A stretch of DNA of 64,000 bases from Rostratula benghalensis (GCA_013399305.1 VXAI01000338.1:1-64000); one strand, 5' to 3'. Shown: positions 46,401 to 60,304, counted from the first letter of the stretch. The notes: a model not told the origin generated them from the sequence alone. Numbers and translations: made by a program.

Positions 46401-49400
46401 TCGTCTAAAGCAGTTTAGTGGCTCACTGATGCAGAAACAATACAGTGCTATCCCTCTAAGCCATTGCTCATCAAGTGGCTAATTTGGCAGAAAAATAACC
46501 CAGCAGGAGTAAGCAAGTTGTTTTCTTCTGGGGGAGAAGGTGATCCCTCTCATCAGACAAGTGCCTGTGTCAGCACCAAGATTGAGACTATGCAGCTTGA
46601 AGGCAGGGAGGAAGAAAGGCAGAGGGCAACTCTTTTTGACAAATGTGAGTCATTAGGTTTTTCCTAATTTCTGTTTTCTCTCTTTGCCCAGGAGGCACAG
46701 TATCTGCTTGTCCTGTAGAAGACTCAGTTTCCATCTGGTCTTGCTCCTTTTGCTTTTCGTGGCTATTCCTTCCTGTTTCTGCCTTATCAAAGATGCCGGG
46801 TAGAGCTATATGAGTGTCTCCTACAGTTCTCTACTCTGTGCCAGTTTTCTTGTCCTCAAGAGAGGACTAATCCATTGTTTCACTAATCCGTCTCTTCCCA
46901 TTCACATCACTCTTAAACGTTTCCTTTCTCTGTAATTCCCACAGTAAGTGATTTGCAAAAGTGCAATTAACTCTTTCTGTATTTCTAGCCTTGTATCATT
47001 TCTTCATTGTGGTTTTCTTTTTTTTCCAGCAGATGTTGGGTTTGTGTTGGCAGATCTCTCTATCCATCTTGACATGAAGATTTTGAGAGGACTTAAGAGC
47101 TGGCTGGAATAAATGGCAGAGGGCCTGCAACTGTAAATCCATTAGGACAAGGGCTTTCTGGCAATGAACTGAATACAACATCAGTGCTCAGAACCTAATA
47201 ACGAATAACATGATAATAGCTCATCACAGACTCTGCTTCATGTTAGCATTGAAACTACCTCTGCTGACATGCACAGGACACACAGACTCCCATTCTCTTC
47301 CCTGTTGGTTTATGGCTATGGTTCCCATGCTGCGTAGTTACTACACAGTTCATCATTTTAAGTGGTTTATTGCATTTTAGATTTTATGTGGGCTTTTGAA
47401 CACTTCTGCTAGGCAGATCTTTTCCTGAACTCCTATTTTATCTATTACCATTATCGACTCGGAGAAAATCCCACTTGAGTTTCTGGAGGAAGGAAAGAAG
47501 TTAGCCCCTGTGGCTCGTGAATCCCTTTGTCTCAAATGTATCCAAGATGAAGAGGTTTTGAATTGTGATTGAACCCTATACTCCCTGAAGCCCTTGTATG
47601 TTTTGCAAAATTGTTATGTTTGGTAGAATTCAGTAAATACCAGACATATACTTTATTCTGAGTTGGGATTTTCATATCCTTCTGGAACAAAATACTTTAT
47701 TTCCCACATGTTTTGATTACATTATATTGGCGCCATTCGTGTCACTCCACTTAAAATTGTGTCAGCATTCTCATTATAAGTTGTTTTTCAGAGGTTATAA
47801 CTTGGACATAACAATTTGCTTCCACTTAGAAACTTGGCCTCAGCCCAAAAGTAATTACAAAAAAATAAATACAGATTTTTCCATACAATTTATGTTGTTG
47901 TTTTGGGAGGGGAAGGGAGGACAAAAAAATTAGCACTGAAAAGTGGGAAAGCATGCATTGTAATTTGTTGTACTTTTACCAACTAAATGATGGAAATAAT
48001 TAAGAATGTATTAATTTTGTAAGCTGTAGTACATTGTAGTTTTAGTACATTTAGTTTTATATGTTTGTTAGGTGGGAAAATGGACTGAATGTGTACAACA
48101 AGATGCATCCAATTCCTGCCCATATGGTTCTGCAGGAAGTATCCCTTCAGCATTTTTGAAAAGCTGGGAGGACTGGACATGTCGAGAGTCCCCATCCCTA
48201 CTCTGAATTTTAAATCCCATCAAATTGAAAGTGCCTCAGCCATGGAGCTTATTACACCTCTTCTGTGTCTCAAGAGTTACATGGCTTATACCTTTCTCTG
48301 GGGTGCAGGAAGACTTTATATAGAACCAAGGTATAGCATAACTAAGCAAAACCATGTTTTGTAGCAGGTGCATATTGAGTTGGGGTGCCCCCCATGGGGC
48401 ATCTCTCTGGGTGAATTGTAACCAGGTGATATGGTTTGTAGGGCTTCAAAGTACGTATCTTTTCTTAGTGATAACTGGTTTACTGAAGTTCTAGTGATCC
48501 CTGAGTTTTGTAGGATCAAAGACAGGAAAAAAGAGCAGACAGATTGTTTTCTTTTTTGGATTTGTTGAAAAAGCCTTGCAATAGTCCAGCTAAATCAATG
48601 TACCTCTCACCATATATGCTTATAGAAAGCTTGAGGAAAAAGGCTGGTTATAAAACACAGTTGAGGACCCAGGTGATGTTTCCTATAAAAGGAGTGGGAA
48701 GGCATGCTTTAACAAATCTACTGCCAGCATTATTTTTCACTATGAGAGGGAAATCTAGGAGCAAACTTTAATTGTCTATTAAGTTAATCAGTATTACATC
48801 AAGGATGCATTTCAGCAAGCAAGCATTCTGTGTAGTTCAGAGTTTCAGCAGTGGTAGTTGCTGAGGGTAACTGGGCAAGTACTTTTACTGACCAACCAAA
48901 GACTTTAAGCTGAAAAAGTAGCTACTTTGCTACAGCGATATGAAAAAATAAAGCAGACTCTCCTTACATTTAAACCCCAGTGACTGTAGGGTGTAGAGTT
49001 ATGCCTTGCAGCTTGTGTAGAATTTGGGGAGATAAAGGGAGACGTTGCATGCAGTGGGAGCTCTCGGAGGACTCTGGGTCTTTCTTTCCACTTCTCTAAA
49101 CATCCCTTTTTAAACAAAGGAAGTGCAAAAAAGACTATCTTATAAAATTGCCAATCTGAAGAATGTACCATTAAAAAAAAAAAAAAAAAAAAAGATAAGC
49201 CTCATCCTGAATGAAAATCAGGTGATGTCTGTGAAACAAAAAGCTGCAGGTTCAGGAATGTGAGTAATAATGGATGAGCTGGAGAAACAAGTGTGGAAAG
49301 GTGCCTGCCTTCCCCTTACCCCCAGTGGAGTTCTGGATTTGGTGTGCACACTCAGGTAATTTGTTGTGCCAAGGTAGCTTCTTTGGATTGAAGAAACATC

Positions 49401-49670
49401 AGGATTAACTGGTAAATACCTTATGAGTGCCCCAGTTCAGTCAATACCCTGCACTGACAAATAACTTTGTACATTGGGACCAGTCACCTGCATTTTCAGG
49501 GTCTTAATGAGAAGAGGTGAGGAACTAAAATCAGAAGGAGGGTTGGTTGTGTGGCAAACACAGCAAAGCTCATGGTGACAAGGGTCTTTGTGATGGCAAA
49601 TGGTCAAAGGAATTGGTTCTTCCCCTTTGCTTTCCTGATGAAGTTCAGCTGGAAGTGCTGGGTCAAGCGC
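37471..49670. other. Intergenic DNA downstream of SUB1
   Basis: About 12 kb. The first 2.5 kb are AT-rich and may include extended SUB1 3' UTR. The remainder is unique sequence with a few T runs (for example 45772-45794). There are short open frames with no recognisable protein family, and no CR1 until 49675. Confidence 0.65.
49173..49193 (+). repeat. A homopolymer (21 bases)
   Basis: Uninterrupted A run in intergenic DNA about 480 bp before a CR1 copy; not part of that copy. Confidence 0.9.
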
Positions 49671-49674
49671 TGAG

Positions 49675-50145
49675 CCACCCAGTATGAGATAGATGGATTT
49701 ATTGAAGTGAGCCCAATGAAGGGCCACAAAGATGGTGAAGGGACTGGAGTAGCTGTCTTGCAAGGAGAAGGTGAGAGGTGTGGGTCTGCTCAGTCTGGAG
49801 CAGAGAAGGCTTGAGGTGGGATTACTGATGAGTATAATCCCTGATGAAGGGGTGTAAAGAAGATAGAGCCAAACTCCTCTTAGAGGAAGAACAAGAGGCA
49901 AAGGGGAACAAACTTGAAATACCGTAAATTTTATTCAAACATTTAATTATGTTTTTTATTATTCCAAGAGTGATCCAGTGCTGGAATAGGTTCTCCGCAG
50001 AGTTTGTGGAGTCTTTGGCCTTGGAGATATTCCAAGCCCAGCTGGGCGTTACTCTGGCCAACATGTTCCGTTTGCCCCCTTTGAGGAGGGGGATTGGACA
50101 AGATAATCTCTGGAAGTCCCTTCCAACCTCATCCTTTCTATGAAA
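49675..50145 (+). mobile_element. CR1 LINE, old 5'-truncated copy with an AT-rich interruption, plus orientation
   Basis: Recognisable CR1 landmarks are 'gggccacaaagatggtgaag', 'ctgctcagtctggagcagag', 'agtgctggaataggttctcc' and the 3' end 'ggaagtcccttccaacctca' followed by 'tttctatgaaac'. Between about 49915 and 49965 the sequence is AT-rich and unlike CR1, either from a small insertion or heavy divergence. Reading frames are destroyed. It is one of the oldest copies here. Confidence 0.82.
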
Positions 50146-52540
50146 CATTGACTTGTTGAGAAGTAGATCACAGAACTGGGTCCAGACACACCACTTACAC
50201 AAGTTTTAACAATAGACATTTCTACTAGTTATTTAGTTTCCAGCAACAGGTTTTTGAATCCGGACAACAAACCAGCCTGACTCATGGTCATAGCAACAAA
50301 GGGAGTGAAAACCAGGCTCAGAAACCACGGAGGGTGAAGGATCCTCAGTGTCATGGAGTTAATAGTTTTGCAAGTTTGGCCTTGAAATAAAATGTTCCAA
50401 GTGAAGACTTCATATCAGGCTTAAAAGGACAGTTTTTCTGGTTACATTATAGATAGTTTTTCTTTCGAAATCCATTTTACAGACCTTAGTACAAACAAGT
50501 TTTCTTTAAGTTTAAAAAAATCCTTAAGAAGTGTAATCCAGAATAGAATTTGACTGTAAACCTATCTTCCTGAGGAATCAAATTCTTGTCTGGAGAATTT
50601 GGTATCATGGATCTGTTCTAGGTCATGAAAATGTCAGCTATGATTCAGGCCTGATTTAGTTGATGAGTGAAGATTATGATGAGCTGAGGCTGATTCTAAG
50701 CTGATCTGCTAGGGAGCAGACTGAGGTTTTAATGGGAATAAAGAGGGGGCTGGTGCTGAGGAAAAGAAAAAAAACCTGGTGAGATGGACATGTTACATGC
50801 TGAGTGAAAAGATGGGGAGTATGAAGGTCTGGACTTCAGGGCGGAGAAGTTTGGGATATGAGCCTTGACTGATTGACTGAGCTGAAGAGGAGGGATGTCT
50901 TAGGGAGTGAGATAACTAAGGCCCAGCTGCAGGGAGGAGAGGAGGCAGAAATGAAAATGCACTTAAGCACAGTCTCTCAGGCTTTGATTTTGCAAACAGA
51001 TCTATGCAGGCGAACTTTTACACCCACACAAAGCCCTGTTGAAGATAATGGGAGTTTGTGCAGGCTCACATGCATCAGCTTGCAGGAACGGGGCCCCGAG
51101 TCCTCAGGCAGAGTGTACACCGAGAGCAAGTGACACAAGAAATAGTTGGAACTGGCACATCTCAGCAGTTCCTGATTTTGAACCAGAATTTGAGAGAGCG
51201 AGCTGGTTTTGTGGAACATCCAAGAAGAAAGAGAGGCATTTATATTGTTGTGCTGTCAGGGCTTCTGTTATGACTCCCAGTGGAACTTACATTTGAGATC
51301 ATTCACTGCTGCCCCAAAGTATCTTTCAGGGTAAAATTGGTTAGATGAGTGTTCAGCCTGGAAGGTTGATGTCTTCCAAAGTGTGGATACAATTGGTTCA
51401 GACACTGAGCTTTGCAGGGAATTTGGGAGGAAAAAAACCCAGCTGATTTATCATTTGCTTCAGAAAATAATATTTTGCACTAGAAAAGCTGGGTGATGTG
51501 GACAATGTTGTTTGTCATTAAGCTAAACTAGATTATTCTTTGCCACAGATCCTGTCAGGACATACCTGACTTATTTTGGAAATGCTGTAGACTTTATTAC
51601 TTTGCAATCCCTATACTGTATATTTGAATTTCACTGACAATTTCTAACCAGTAATTTCAGTTAAAGGACCTTTATTCATTGTGTTTTACTTAGTGGAGCT
51701 TGGCTGTTCTGAACGCCTTGTTAGGCCCAATTGCAAAGGCCTAATGTGATATGGTGGTGACTGAGAGATCTTTATTACAACTTGATTGCTCCCAGAACAA
51801 GTCTAGTATTTGAGTATCATCATCTTTGACAGCATAACTCATCTCCAGGCTAGGCAACTTGATCCCGAAGGATCTGCAGGGGACGGCCATTCCCACTGTT
51901 TCGCGATCACACTTTTTCCCAGAGTTTCTGTGGAATATGCTCTAACCTCCCGTTTTAGCTAAAATCCATCTTGTCTATGCCTAAGAGCATAAACATTCTT
52001 TCAATACTGGTACATTTCATGAAAGCCCATAATTACAAGATCCTAAATATTTATCTTTCAGACTTTATGCCTATCTACTCTCTATCTGGATATAATGAAA
52101 GGGAGGATTGCTGTGCTTGGAAGTCCCACAACACAAGAATCAGATGGCACTGGGTGAAGCTAGTTGGAGTGTTCTAAGTCAGGCAAAGGAAAGCAATTTA
52201 GGAGCCTACTAGCACGGGGGTGGTGGAGGCAGGTTCCATTTCAAAAGGATGTGACAAAGGCATAAGAGGGATCTGTGAAAAAACAAGGAGGAATTTACTC
52301 ACTAACATCCCTGGTTCTGAGTGCTGGGGAGGGATGAGACAACAGCTGACAGAAAGTTTTTGAGGCCGTTCCCTAAACAGTGTTTCCTTTGCCACTGCTA
52401 CACATATAATACCAGAATAAATGGACTATTGGTCTGACTCAAGGGCAGTTTTATAACAGAATCAGGGCTATTACAGATCCTGTCCTATATGTTCACTCAT
52501 TCATAAAGCAGAGGGGCAAGGTCCTTTTATGTAAGAATTG
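50146..52540. other. Intergenic DNA
   Basis: Unique sequence between two CR1 copies. No gene, RNA or repeat is recognised. Confidence 0.65.
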
Positions 52541-52965
52541 TAGAATCATTTAGATTGGAAAAGGCCCTTAAGATCAAGCCCAACTCTTAACACTGCCAAG
52601 TTCACCACTAAACCCCGTCCCTAAGCACCGTATCTACACATCTTTTAAATATGTCCAGCGATGATCACTCCACCACTTCCCTGGGAAGCCTGTTCCAATG
52701 CTTGATAACCCTTTCAGTAAAGAAATTTTTCCTAATATTCAACCTAAGTCTCCATGAGACTGTTCACTCTTGTCCTATTACTAGTTACTCGGGAGAAAAG
52801 ACTGACCCCCATCTCGCTACTACCTCCTTTCAGGTAGTTCTAGAGAGTGTTAGGGTCTCCCCTCAGCCTCCTCTTCTCCAGGCTGAACACCCCAGCTCCC
52901 TCAGCCTCTCCTCAGAAGGCTTATGCTCCGGACCCCTCACCAGCTTCATTGCTCTTCCGATAACT
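52541..52965 (-). mobile_element. CR1 LINE, 5'-truncated, minus orientation
   Basis: About 425 bp. On the plus strand it starts with 'tagaatcatttagattggaa' and 'aaggcccttaagatcaagcc', the complemented 3' terminus, then reads 'cactccaccacttccctggg' and 'ctcctcttctccaggctgaa'. The spelled-out 3' region with 'aacactgccaagttcaccac' marks a subfamily different from the others in the window. Confidence 0.92.
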
Positions 52966-55900
52966 GGGAGGCCAGACCCTTGGAGTGACAGAACTGAAGC
53001 AAAAAATTTCCTTTTGAGAGACTGCGAAAGCAAATGAACTAGCGGGACAGTAGATAGCACTAGAAATGTGGCTCAATGCATTAGCTTCTAGTTTTGCAAG
53101 ACATAGATACGCTGCTGGCAAAGCTGATGCAAAACTTTCCAAATGCAATTCTGTTGTGGTCAGTGTGATGGCAACAGAGACTAATTTGGCCCTGGGTGTC
53201 TTTTCTTAGTTTATTGAAATATAATTCTAAAATATTTTCTTTCAGCTTTTAATAATATTTTCCTTATTTTTGGAAGATCTGCAACTTAAGCAACATATGA
53301 CTGATTACATATAAACCTGCTGTAGCTAGAGAGCAATGTCTTATTTCATTCTTAAACAAATACTATCAAAAAGCATCAAAATTTATCCTACGCACATAGA
53401 TGGAATAACGTTCAGATGTATACTTACCTTTCTGTGTCTTTGCTTAAAGCCAGTTTCAACTTTAATTTCTTTTCATTTGTCTGAGTGTGTCTTGGACTCC
53501 TTTTGGTCTCTTGGGGAAACTTAATTTATTCTGTATTTTTACCTGTATCATAAAAATCACCATGTGTCTTGCTGCAATGAAGCTGGTGGACACAGAGATA
53601 TTTCCTAGTCATGACCTAGAGACAGAGCAAAGCTGCTATCGGGCAGTATCCAAATCCCTCTTGTTTTGGGAGAGAGAAACCTGTGGGTATTCTGGGGGAA
53701 CGGGGAACAGAGGGGGAAGATCTCAGGGAATAACCCTGCAGCTCACCCCAAATGTGCCCAGTGCTGTGGGATGGCTACTTGAAATTGGGAAGGTTGCAAC
53801 TCTCCTCCAGGCTTTCTAAGTATGACTTCTGTTGCCTTTAAAATCTACAGGACAAGGATGTTCTCTGACTTTGTGGTGCTTTTCTGTAAGGCAATGATGG
53901 AAGGGTTGTAAGAAGAAAAAGAAGAGAGAGAGCAGCTTCCCCTTGTGGAGCAAAAGCTAAGTGTGCTCAGGACAGAAGATCTGTCACAACAAAGATACAT
54001 AGTCGGTGGTGCTTTGTATCCAGACGTGGCACCAAAGGCATAATTCTGCAAGGCACAGGCCAATGCGTGAGGGATAGCAGGTAGGAGACATCTTCTCTTG
54101 GAGTCTGCTGTCCTGTGTTGCCTCCACCGGAGAGGTGTTTGAAGCAGCTGGCATTTGAGACAAGACATTGAATTAGAGGTCAACCAGCTGATCCGGGCTA
54201 GGAATTTCCTTGCATTAGAAATTAACTCTAACTGCAATCCTGTCCAAGCCAAAACGAAGGCAAGGAATAATTATGTGGTTAGTAGGAAATAATATATTTT
54301 GCATTATTTCTGATTCAGGAATAAGTAAGTGCATTAATAAAAGTGATAAGGAAGCCTTGTGACATCTTTAAAACTGATCAGTGTTTTTTCAGGAAATGCA
54401 GTCTTAGTGTGACAATGGCAGAGTCAATTCTCCTCTGCCAGATTTGTGTGTTACTGGGCACACAGTATGTGACCTTTTTCATCATAATACCACATAGCAT
54501 AAGCATGAGAGAATACAGACAAGGCTGCCCATAGGGAAAAAAAACTTACAAAAAAATCTTTCTTCCAAGATGTAGTTGAGATCTCTTTTTGATCTTCTCA
54601 GCCCTTGTAACTGCCTCAGCTTCCCACAGGAGTTACAGTTTGCCAGTTCTCCACTCTTAAGTTTGCTGGTTAAGAGAACTGCTTTTTTAGCTACAAAGTT
54701 ACTTTTCCGAAATGGTGCACTTGAAGTAAAGAGAAAAAGAGAAAAAAGTTAGTCTAATTATTTAAGTAGCATTTTCATGCTTCATTAAGCAGCTTAGTAA
54801 TTCAAGTTATTTTCTCTTCTTCCTGAAAATCAATCAAACTGAAGGAAAAACGTCTTTTTCCAGCACCATTTTATCTATATTCTTACATTTTTTAATTAGT
54901 GTTGACTATCAGTCTTCAAATGAAAAGAGGCAAACACTGACAATGACAAAAATCCTGTTGACTTCCATCTTACTGACCTTGTCAGGCCATAATGTTTACT
55001 GGCAACATGCTTGGGTGTAGTGGTATCTCACCTTCATGGCACAACTGAAAATTTAAATACTAAGCTCTGCTCAGTGTGTGTCAGTGTATACTTTTGAGGG
55101 AGCAGAGAGAGAATATAATTCTCTATCTATAAATAAATTTAATAGGTATAAAGTGCATTATTCAAGCTGAACAATGTTTAGCATATTCTTATGCCTTTTT
55201 TGACTAGTGAAATATACCTGCTGCAAAAGGCTTTCCCTGGTTCTTTCCTCTGTTCTAAGGACCTTTACTGGCTGCTTTTATTCACTTTTGTTTCCCATGC
55301 ATTCAGCAAACTGGATTTCTGTGCATGCTGTGCATAGCTCTCTGTTTCCTCTCTTCTGGCAAATGGTTTCCCATTATCGTTGGGTTCCTGCCCTCACCTA
55401 TTCTTGCTGCCTCTTGCAGTGTCTTCAATGAGTATCTTGAGCTCTCGTTCTTCTCTGTTCTCAGCTCATTGCATCTGCTGTGATACATATTCTCACTCAT
55501 CTTCTTCACCTCTTCTGTGTTCTCTGACCTTGTCTTTGCTTGTTTGGGAGTGCTGGTCCCAAAGCATAGCGCCTGCAGTTACAGGATCAATAGTGGGCTC
55601 CCATGTGGGTGACCCAGAAATCTGGTGTGTAGACAAGAACAAGATAGTAGGTTGAGATCAGCTTCAGTTGATGTAAATCTATACAGCTGAAAAGAATTTT
55701 TTTTTTCTTTCTTTTCTTTTTTTTTTTTTTTTTTTCCCATTTTGGGGGACAGCATGGGTAGTATTTATTTCACTGCGTAGCTGCCTGTCCTTATAGCTGT
55801 GGGGGCTGAACCCAGGGAAGGAAAGAGAAGGAACACGGGCCTGGACATGGAGTTGAGAATGGTATCTCTCCTTTTGGTAAGGGCTTAGGCATAGTTGGGC

Positions 55901-58286
55901 TTTATCTGATCATGAAACCAAATCTTGAGATTTGACCAGTTTGAGGAATAGGAAGAAAGGGTAAAATCTGACTAAGACAGCCGATTTTGAATAGCTAAAA
56001 GAATAAAAACCTTCAGAAGGAACACAGTAACCTCAAAAGCAAAGTCTTTTTACTGTTTATATCTGACTGCAGTTCTGTTGTCTCTGAAAATGTGCATCCT
56101 TTGTCATGTATTTGTGCTTGTGAAATACAAAAAGACAGAAAAATAATAGTATGTTTTCTTTTACTCCTTCTGCACAGTTGGTAACTGACCTCCAGCACAC
56201 CTTAGATGTGTGGGAACCTGCTTGTGGACTCAAGTGGAGAGAAAGAAAACAACTGTTCTTTCAGGCAGATTACTTTGGTGTAATATTAGCCACGTAACAC
56301 TATCTACCCTGTATTAAAAGGATGGTCTTGGGTCAGTGAGATACCTCACAGAGGCTAAAATGCTAGCCTTCAACTCCCTCATCACAGCACTTTAAGGAAC
56401 TTTTTTTGGCCTAAATCCCTCTGGTGCTTATTGGGAAACCAGCATCTAATTCACTGCCTGGTTTGGAAATTGCAACCCTTATTTGCTATTACATTTGGTA
56501 AAGTTACTAACCCACTTATGATGAGTTTTGCTTTCGCCTGCTAGATGTGTGCTACTTAAATATGGTTTCATTGCAAACAGCAATCAGGATCAGTCCCTGA
56601 CAGCTCTTTATTAATGTCTAGAGTCCATATCCCAGTGAAACGATTTATCCTTCTACTTATTGCTCTACAAAGAAAGGCAATTATTTTTCTTAATTTTTTT
56701 CCAGAATAAAAATTGATGGAATAAGAGCTGCTTTTTCCATCGCTAAAAATAAGTCACCAATTGCTTTATTTCCTGTTCATGCTCATAATCTAAATCAGCA
56801 AACTCAGCATAGAGGACTGCTACATTGAACTCAGACTTAAATCCCACCACTCACACTCAATTCCTTACCACCTAAATGATTCAAACACGGCAACAGCTCC
56901 TCAGTGGGCAGAGCCATTTGTTCATCTTCTGGCAACAAGTGTTATCTTACTCACTTTGAAAATAGGTCCTATTACAGCCTATTGTTTTACATAAACAAAG
57001 AAACCAAAAATCAGCTTCAGTTCCAGGGGGAAAGGCCAAAGCTGGTGTCTGATCAGCTATTCCGGTCAAATGGTCTTGAAACGAGAACTTGTTTTCTCAG
57101 TTGCAGCAGTTTTTAACGTAATCTCTACGGGCTACATGAAACTTCAGGAGTCAGTGATGAATGGTGTCTCACGTGGGTTGTTACTTTATTTTCTCTGGAC
57201 TTCAGTGGTACTTTGGGCACAGTAAACCAGGCTCTTTGGAAAAGTGTTTGCAAGGGCACAAGGTTGTCTGAAATGCTACTGGAGTGGCTTTCAGCTTTCT
57301 TTAGCCAAGGTTACACTGAAATTTAACTGTGTCCAGACTATTTTAGGTTGTTTGAATTTTTTCCCCTAGCTGATAAGGCTCAAGATGGATTTTTATTTTT
57401 GGACTCTGAGATTTAATTAGAAATTAAATTTATGTGAACATCTTTGGTTCATATTTAGGTGATAAAATTTTACATTTTCTGAAATAATTGCTGTATTGTT
57501 GTCTCTCTCTGTGGAGATAATTACCCATGTGGCACATGTCTCGTCACTTAGAGAATACTAGTGCTAGAAAATACATCAGAGTAACTCCTCACTGATGGGG
57601 GATAGAAGTCCTGAAAGATATTTTCACTTCAAAATATCTTTCATGCTCTACCAAACTGTCTTCAGAACATGGCTTTATTCTACCTATTTAATATATATCT
57701 CAGAGACACTACACCTTTTAATACTGTTCTTCTCTAATGTTTAGGCCCAGTGTATGAACTATCTACATATATGAACCTGCAACAAAATGTGTATTGTTCC
57801 CATATTAAAACTATTAAGAGAGGAGAATCAGCATCTTTTTACATTTTTAAAAAAATTGTAGCATCTGTCATGTACCTGTTCCACCATAGCTGTTTCTGTG
57901 GTGGCAGCAGTGTGTAAACTGTGCCTTACAGTGTTTTGAGAGCTTGTCAAGATTAATGAATTCGATTGTGAAGGAAGCAGGCATAATTTCTGGCTTAATG
58001 TATCAACGTGGGCATGCCTATGCTTGAAATTCAGCAGGGAACACAGCCTATACCAGTATATAGGTGAGTATAACAGGAGAACAGGGCTGAGATCCACATG
58101 CACTTGATAGAGCGGTGACATTTTGCCCTGAGGTCTGTCCTGTGGTGGTGGCTACGATCCCAGAGCGTGCGGAAGTCCACCGAAGTCACCTGGTAGTGAC
58201 TGGTGGTCTTGAAGTCACTTAACACTCTGTGTGTGAAATTGCGTGTGTGTTGTGTTCAGCTGCTTTGTTTTCCCTTCCCTTTCCAG
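52966..58286. other. Intergenic DNA
   Basis: About 5.3 kb of AT-rich unique sequence with a T-rich stretch at 55698-55735. A consensus-like donor (atatag|gtgagtat, around 58060) is present, but no supported exon goes with it. Confidence 0.6.
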
Positions 58287-58701
58287 CTGAATCATGGGCA
58301 GGGGAGAAGGGTCCTCCTCCATCTCTTCGAATTCATCGGAAGAAGAAAATAAAGTAGTTGATGAAACATCTTTTTGGTGGGATACCTTCCTGTAGGAATG
58401 GTCAGGCAGTTCAACAGCTCTCCCATCATCTCCACCTGCTCTTCCTCCTTCGGTGCCTCCTGCCATTGAGGAGGAGGAAGGAGGGAGTGCAGAAGCAGCA
58501 AAGAAGAAGGAATGGAATTTGGGAGGAGAATTTAGAAACACAAGAAGCTTGCCTGGATATCTGCAGCTTCACAAACCTTCCCCCTACCCTCTCTTTCAGT
58601 GTGCCAGGTGGTTCCCACCCTGTCTGTTGGCAACAAAGGGGAGATCTCTGAAAGAAGACACACAGCCTGGCTTGAGTCACATTAGGGAAAGTCAGTTTTA
58701 G
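58287..58701 (+). pseudogene. Exon-like open frame with one stop (uncertain)
   Basis: A good acceptor (ttttcccttccctttccag) ends at 58286. ATG at 58294 opens 33 codons (MGRGEGSSSISSNSSEEEN, then KVVDETSFWWDTFL) to a TAG. The same frame then stays open for about 100 more codons to TAG near 58699-58701, passing through Ser/Pro-rich and Glu-rich stretches. I do not recognise the product. It could be a decayed coding exon, a non-coding RNA exon, or chance; nearby intergenic sequence gives no supporting exon. Confidence 0.2.
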
Positions 58702-60304
58702 TGGTGGGGCGAGGCCCCTGCTTTCCCCCCAGATTTATGGCTGCTGTGGAAACTCCTGTCATCCCTCACTCTGCACCTGTGTCTCCAGCCACTTCTCCAC
58801 TGCTGTTATTTCCAAGTGATGACTGATTGAATCTGTCTCCTAATGTGGTATGCAGGCTGGGTCTTCTCCAGGTGTGCACTCCAACTCCACGAGATGTCCA
58901 CTGGCCGTGGAGGGCCCACTGCCTGCAGACCTAGACACGTTTGATTAAGAAGAACCTGCCAAAAACCATATTGTTCCGTATTGTTGGAGTGTTTATGTTC
59001 TAGTTTTATTCAAGAGTTCCTGCCAAATAGCAAGATAGCTGTAGATAGCATATGCAATGTGTTTATTACTGATGAGAAGAGGGCCAAACAGATGGAGAGC
59101 CAAGTCCCAAATTCAAGCTACTGCAGAGATTGTGGAGAGGGTGGTTGTTTCTTAGCTGCAACTGAAGGTACGAGCCTTACAGATAGTTCCCTTGTGCTGG
59201 CATCTCCCTCGGTCCAAATTCAGTTAGAGAGTATGAATTTTACTGGAATTGGAGCATTTGCACTGGCACAACTCCTCTATATCTGGATATAATTACAGCT
59301 GCCTGCAATTTTGGGTTAATACAGAGCTCACCACCCCCTGAAGATTGTACCACTGTCTGATAACTTGTCAGCTAAATCAGTTAAACTCACAGTGAAAAAC
59401 CAGCTTCTGATGAACTCTTTACTCAGTTCCATTGCAGTGTAATTGTTTGCTCCAATATGATACACCATCACCGGAGAAAGATGTCTTTGCCCTTTGTAAG
59501 TTTTTCAAGCCCCAGAGCTTGGTCCTCTGCTCATTGGCAGTGGAGGGCCAACAGCACAGCCCTTGCGGCACGACGGCCAACTGGAACTTGTGTGAGGGAT
59601 GTCAGACAAGGCACTGTAAGTGCCTTGTAACTCAGGTCAGCTTTGAGGGCATACTCAGAGAAAGCCACCATGTCCCCTGAAGGATGATTTAGTAGCAATC
59701 CCATGGCAGAACACTTCCTACGCATTTATGTGGTTAATGAAAGGGATACAGCTACCCAGATACTTACCTTTTACTTAGAATTACCTTCTGCTTTCTAATA
59801 CTATTTCCACTTCAGTTTGTCTGCCACTTTACATTAATGATCCCTGCCCCCATCCAAGTTAAGGGTTTAGCCAAGGCTGAAGCCCCTCTGACCCAGCTGC
59901 AGAGCAGGCTAACATGAAGCATGCTGCTGAATCCCTTCTCTACGTGTGCCTCTCACATTGCAAAGAATAAGTAAAAGGAGGGAATTTGGAAGCTCCACAG
60001 AATTCAATGAACTGTTAAGGGAATTTGGGAGCTCCACAGAGTTCAATGTACTGTTAGGACCCTATTAACAAAATATGATGCAAAGGCATTGTGCAAAGCA
60101 ACCCTCTTTTGCTTACAACCTGTGAGAACAAATAGCTAGAACACAGATGCAAGAAGGCAGAGCTGAGATTTAGGAAATTATAATCCATTGCCTTCAATTT
60201 TGTACAGGGAGTTAAAATCTTAGCTTTAAGTGTTCACTATAGGGTACTGTAAAACCATGGAGAATGGTTCTGCTCTTGTTATTTGGGACACCAAACAATA
60301 AATA
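58702..60304. other. Intergenic DNA with small repeats
   Basis: Unique sequence holding a 10-bp-arm perfect hairpin (59606-59628) and a 39-bp tandem duplication (59980-60057). No gene is recognised. Confidence 0.65.
59980..60057 (+). repeat. 39-bp tandem duplication (two copies)
   Basis: Two adjoining 39-bp units, 59980-60018 and 60019-60057, both starting gggaatttgg and sharing agctccacag and ttcaatg. I count about four substitutions between them, so the duplication is fairly recent but not new. Confidence 0.92.

Noticed and set aside
49437..49901. 154-codon minus-strand frame
   Set aside because: It overlaps an old CR1 in the opposite orientation and has no recognisable family.
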